From Bradyrhizobium sp. 164 (GTDB lineage Bacteria; Pseudomonadota; Alphaproteobacteria; Rhizobiales; Xanthobacteraceae), in NCBI RefSeq assembly GCF_023073715.1, contig NZ_JADPKA010000110.1, forward strand, positions 124,001 to 188,000: a stretch of DNA of 64,000 nucleotides, read 5' to 3'. Position 1 is the first letter of the stretch; each line of letters starts with the position of its first letter. Of this stretch, positions 63,362-64,000 are shown piece after piece. The position numbers and the translations under genes were made by a program. The notes beneath the pieces were generated by a model. That model did no database searches, was not told the DNA's origin, and saw nothing but the letters and a program-made list of their open reading frames with translations.

Positions 63362-64000
63362 CTACACCGCGAATCCCGGCGACCTGCGCGCCATGCCGTC
63401 GAACGCGTCGAGCAATTTTTCCCGCCACGCATAAACCGGATCATCGGCTTCCAGAAGCTTGAACGGGCTCACCACCCGCGCCCATTGAAAACCGCCGAAC
63501 ACGATATAGTCGGCGTAGTTGGGAGCGGCGCCGCCCAGATAGGGCTGCTTCTTCAATGTCTGCCGCATCACCTCCAGCGACTTGCGGAACGCGATCACGC
63601 CGGTGTCGCGGCTGGCTATGACCTGTTCCAGCGACTTGCCGCCGAAGCGTGCCTCGCGCGACTGGCGGAAATAGGCGGCGTCGACCTCGGCGAGGTTCTT
63701 CGGGATGTCGGCGACGATCAACGGAAAGATGCCGCCGACGATGGCGATGTCGCCGAAGGTATTGATCATGCGCGCCATCGCGCGACCGCCCTCGCCGCCG
63801 AACAACGATGCACGATCCGGAAAACTGTCTTCGAGATAATTCGCGATGGTCCACGAATCGACCACGGGCTTGCCGTGATGCAGCAGCACCGGGACTTTCT
63901 CGGAGCCATGCGGCGCAAGCGCGCTCTTCTCGGTGAAGCGCCAGGGCAGCGATTCCGCCGTCAGCTCCTTATGCGCGAGCGCCATCCGCGTGCGCCAGCA
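63362..64000 (-). CDS. Glutathione S-transferase family protein, partial at its 5' end
   Basis: At least 212 residues of a GST whose N-terminus lies beyond base 64000. The frame reads CWRTRMALAHKELTAESLPW at the edge, the usual SPFCWRTRMAL catalytic segment, so the ATG at 63985 is internal. VPVLLHHGKPVVDSWTIANY follows as the glutathione-binding turn, then a helical C-domain. Similar rhizobial proteins are about 230-240 residues. Confidence 0.88.
   Translation of the reverse strand, partial: CWRTRMALAHKELTAESLPWRFTEKSALAPHGSEKVPVLLHHGKPVVDSWTIANYLEDSFPDRASLFGGEGGRAMARMINTFGDIAIVGGIFPLIVADIPKNLAEVDAAYFRQSREARFGGKSLEQVIASRDTGVIAFRKSLEVMRQTLKKQPYLGGAAPNYADYIVFGGFQWARVVSPFKLLEADDPVYAWREKLLDAFDGMARRSPGFAV

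Overview
The window is a stretch of alphaproteobacterial chromosome, most likely Bradyrhizobium or a close relative. This is judged from very high GC coding bias, compact gene packing, Omp25/Omp31-type surface barrels, a phasin, an IsdG-type heme oxygenase like the Bradyrhizobium HmuQ/HmuD enzymes, a tRNA-His without the usual G-1, and many interspersed palindromic repeats in the gaps. No rRNA, IS element, prophage, CRISPR array or replication origin was seen. Most genes are housekeeping or common metabolic genes.

Layout. 1-9 kb: the 5' part of dnaG (minus strand), a compact chlorite dismutase-type heme protein, a gamma-glutamylcyclotransferase-like protein, an N-formylglutamate amidohydrolase-like protein, a LysE exporter, an ArsR-SRPBCC-SRPBCC operon with a perfect operator between its promoter boxes, an acyl-CoA synthetase, an epoxide hydrolase and a YqeY protein. 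9-18.9 kb: carA and carB, separated by a cupin, Dps, a methyltransferase, an odd tRNA-Cys and a divergent ArsR/MFS pair with two matching operators. carB is preceded by an attenuator-like hairpin pair, and greA follows. 19-23 kb: an Lrp regulator with its operator, trxB, a LysR regulator, then an intergenic region holding two candidate small RNAs and three hairpin terminators, then a DapA-family gene. 23-31 kb: small membrane proteins, an orphan ParA, a secreted Cys-rich protein, a CoA-transferase/lyase pair, a compositionally different FAD oxidase beside tRNA-His, and a phasin.

31-46 kb: a large PAS histidine kinase whose ATP-lid motif is degenerate, a thiolase, the serC-serA serine operon with a serC-type RNA leader, GST/GNAT genes, two outer-membrane barrels, a fosmidomycin-resistance-type exporter and glmM. 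46-64 kb: an FMN alpha-hydroxy-acid dehydrogenase, aroE, an XRE-SulP anion transporter unit, an EF-G paralogue, a DUF992 protein, an aspartate aminotransferase, small membrane proteins, a membrane PAS protein, the heme oxygenase, the DUF1800-DUF1501 pair, a CWC-type Cys-rich protein and a partial GST.

The most interesting signals are non-coding: candidate leaderless promoters (the arsR genes at 4.09 and 13.35 kb and carA), the carB attenuator, the lysR-dapA small RNA locus, the serC leader, the tRNA-Cys with a non-standard anticodon arm, and two families of composite palindromic repeats. I did not find a clearly new multi-gene system.
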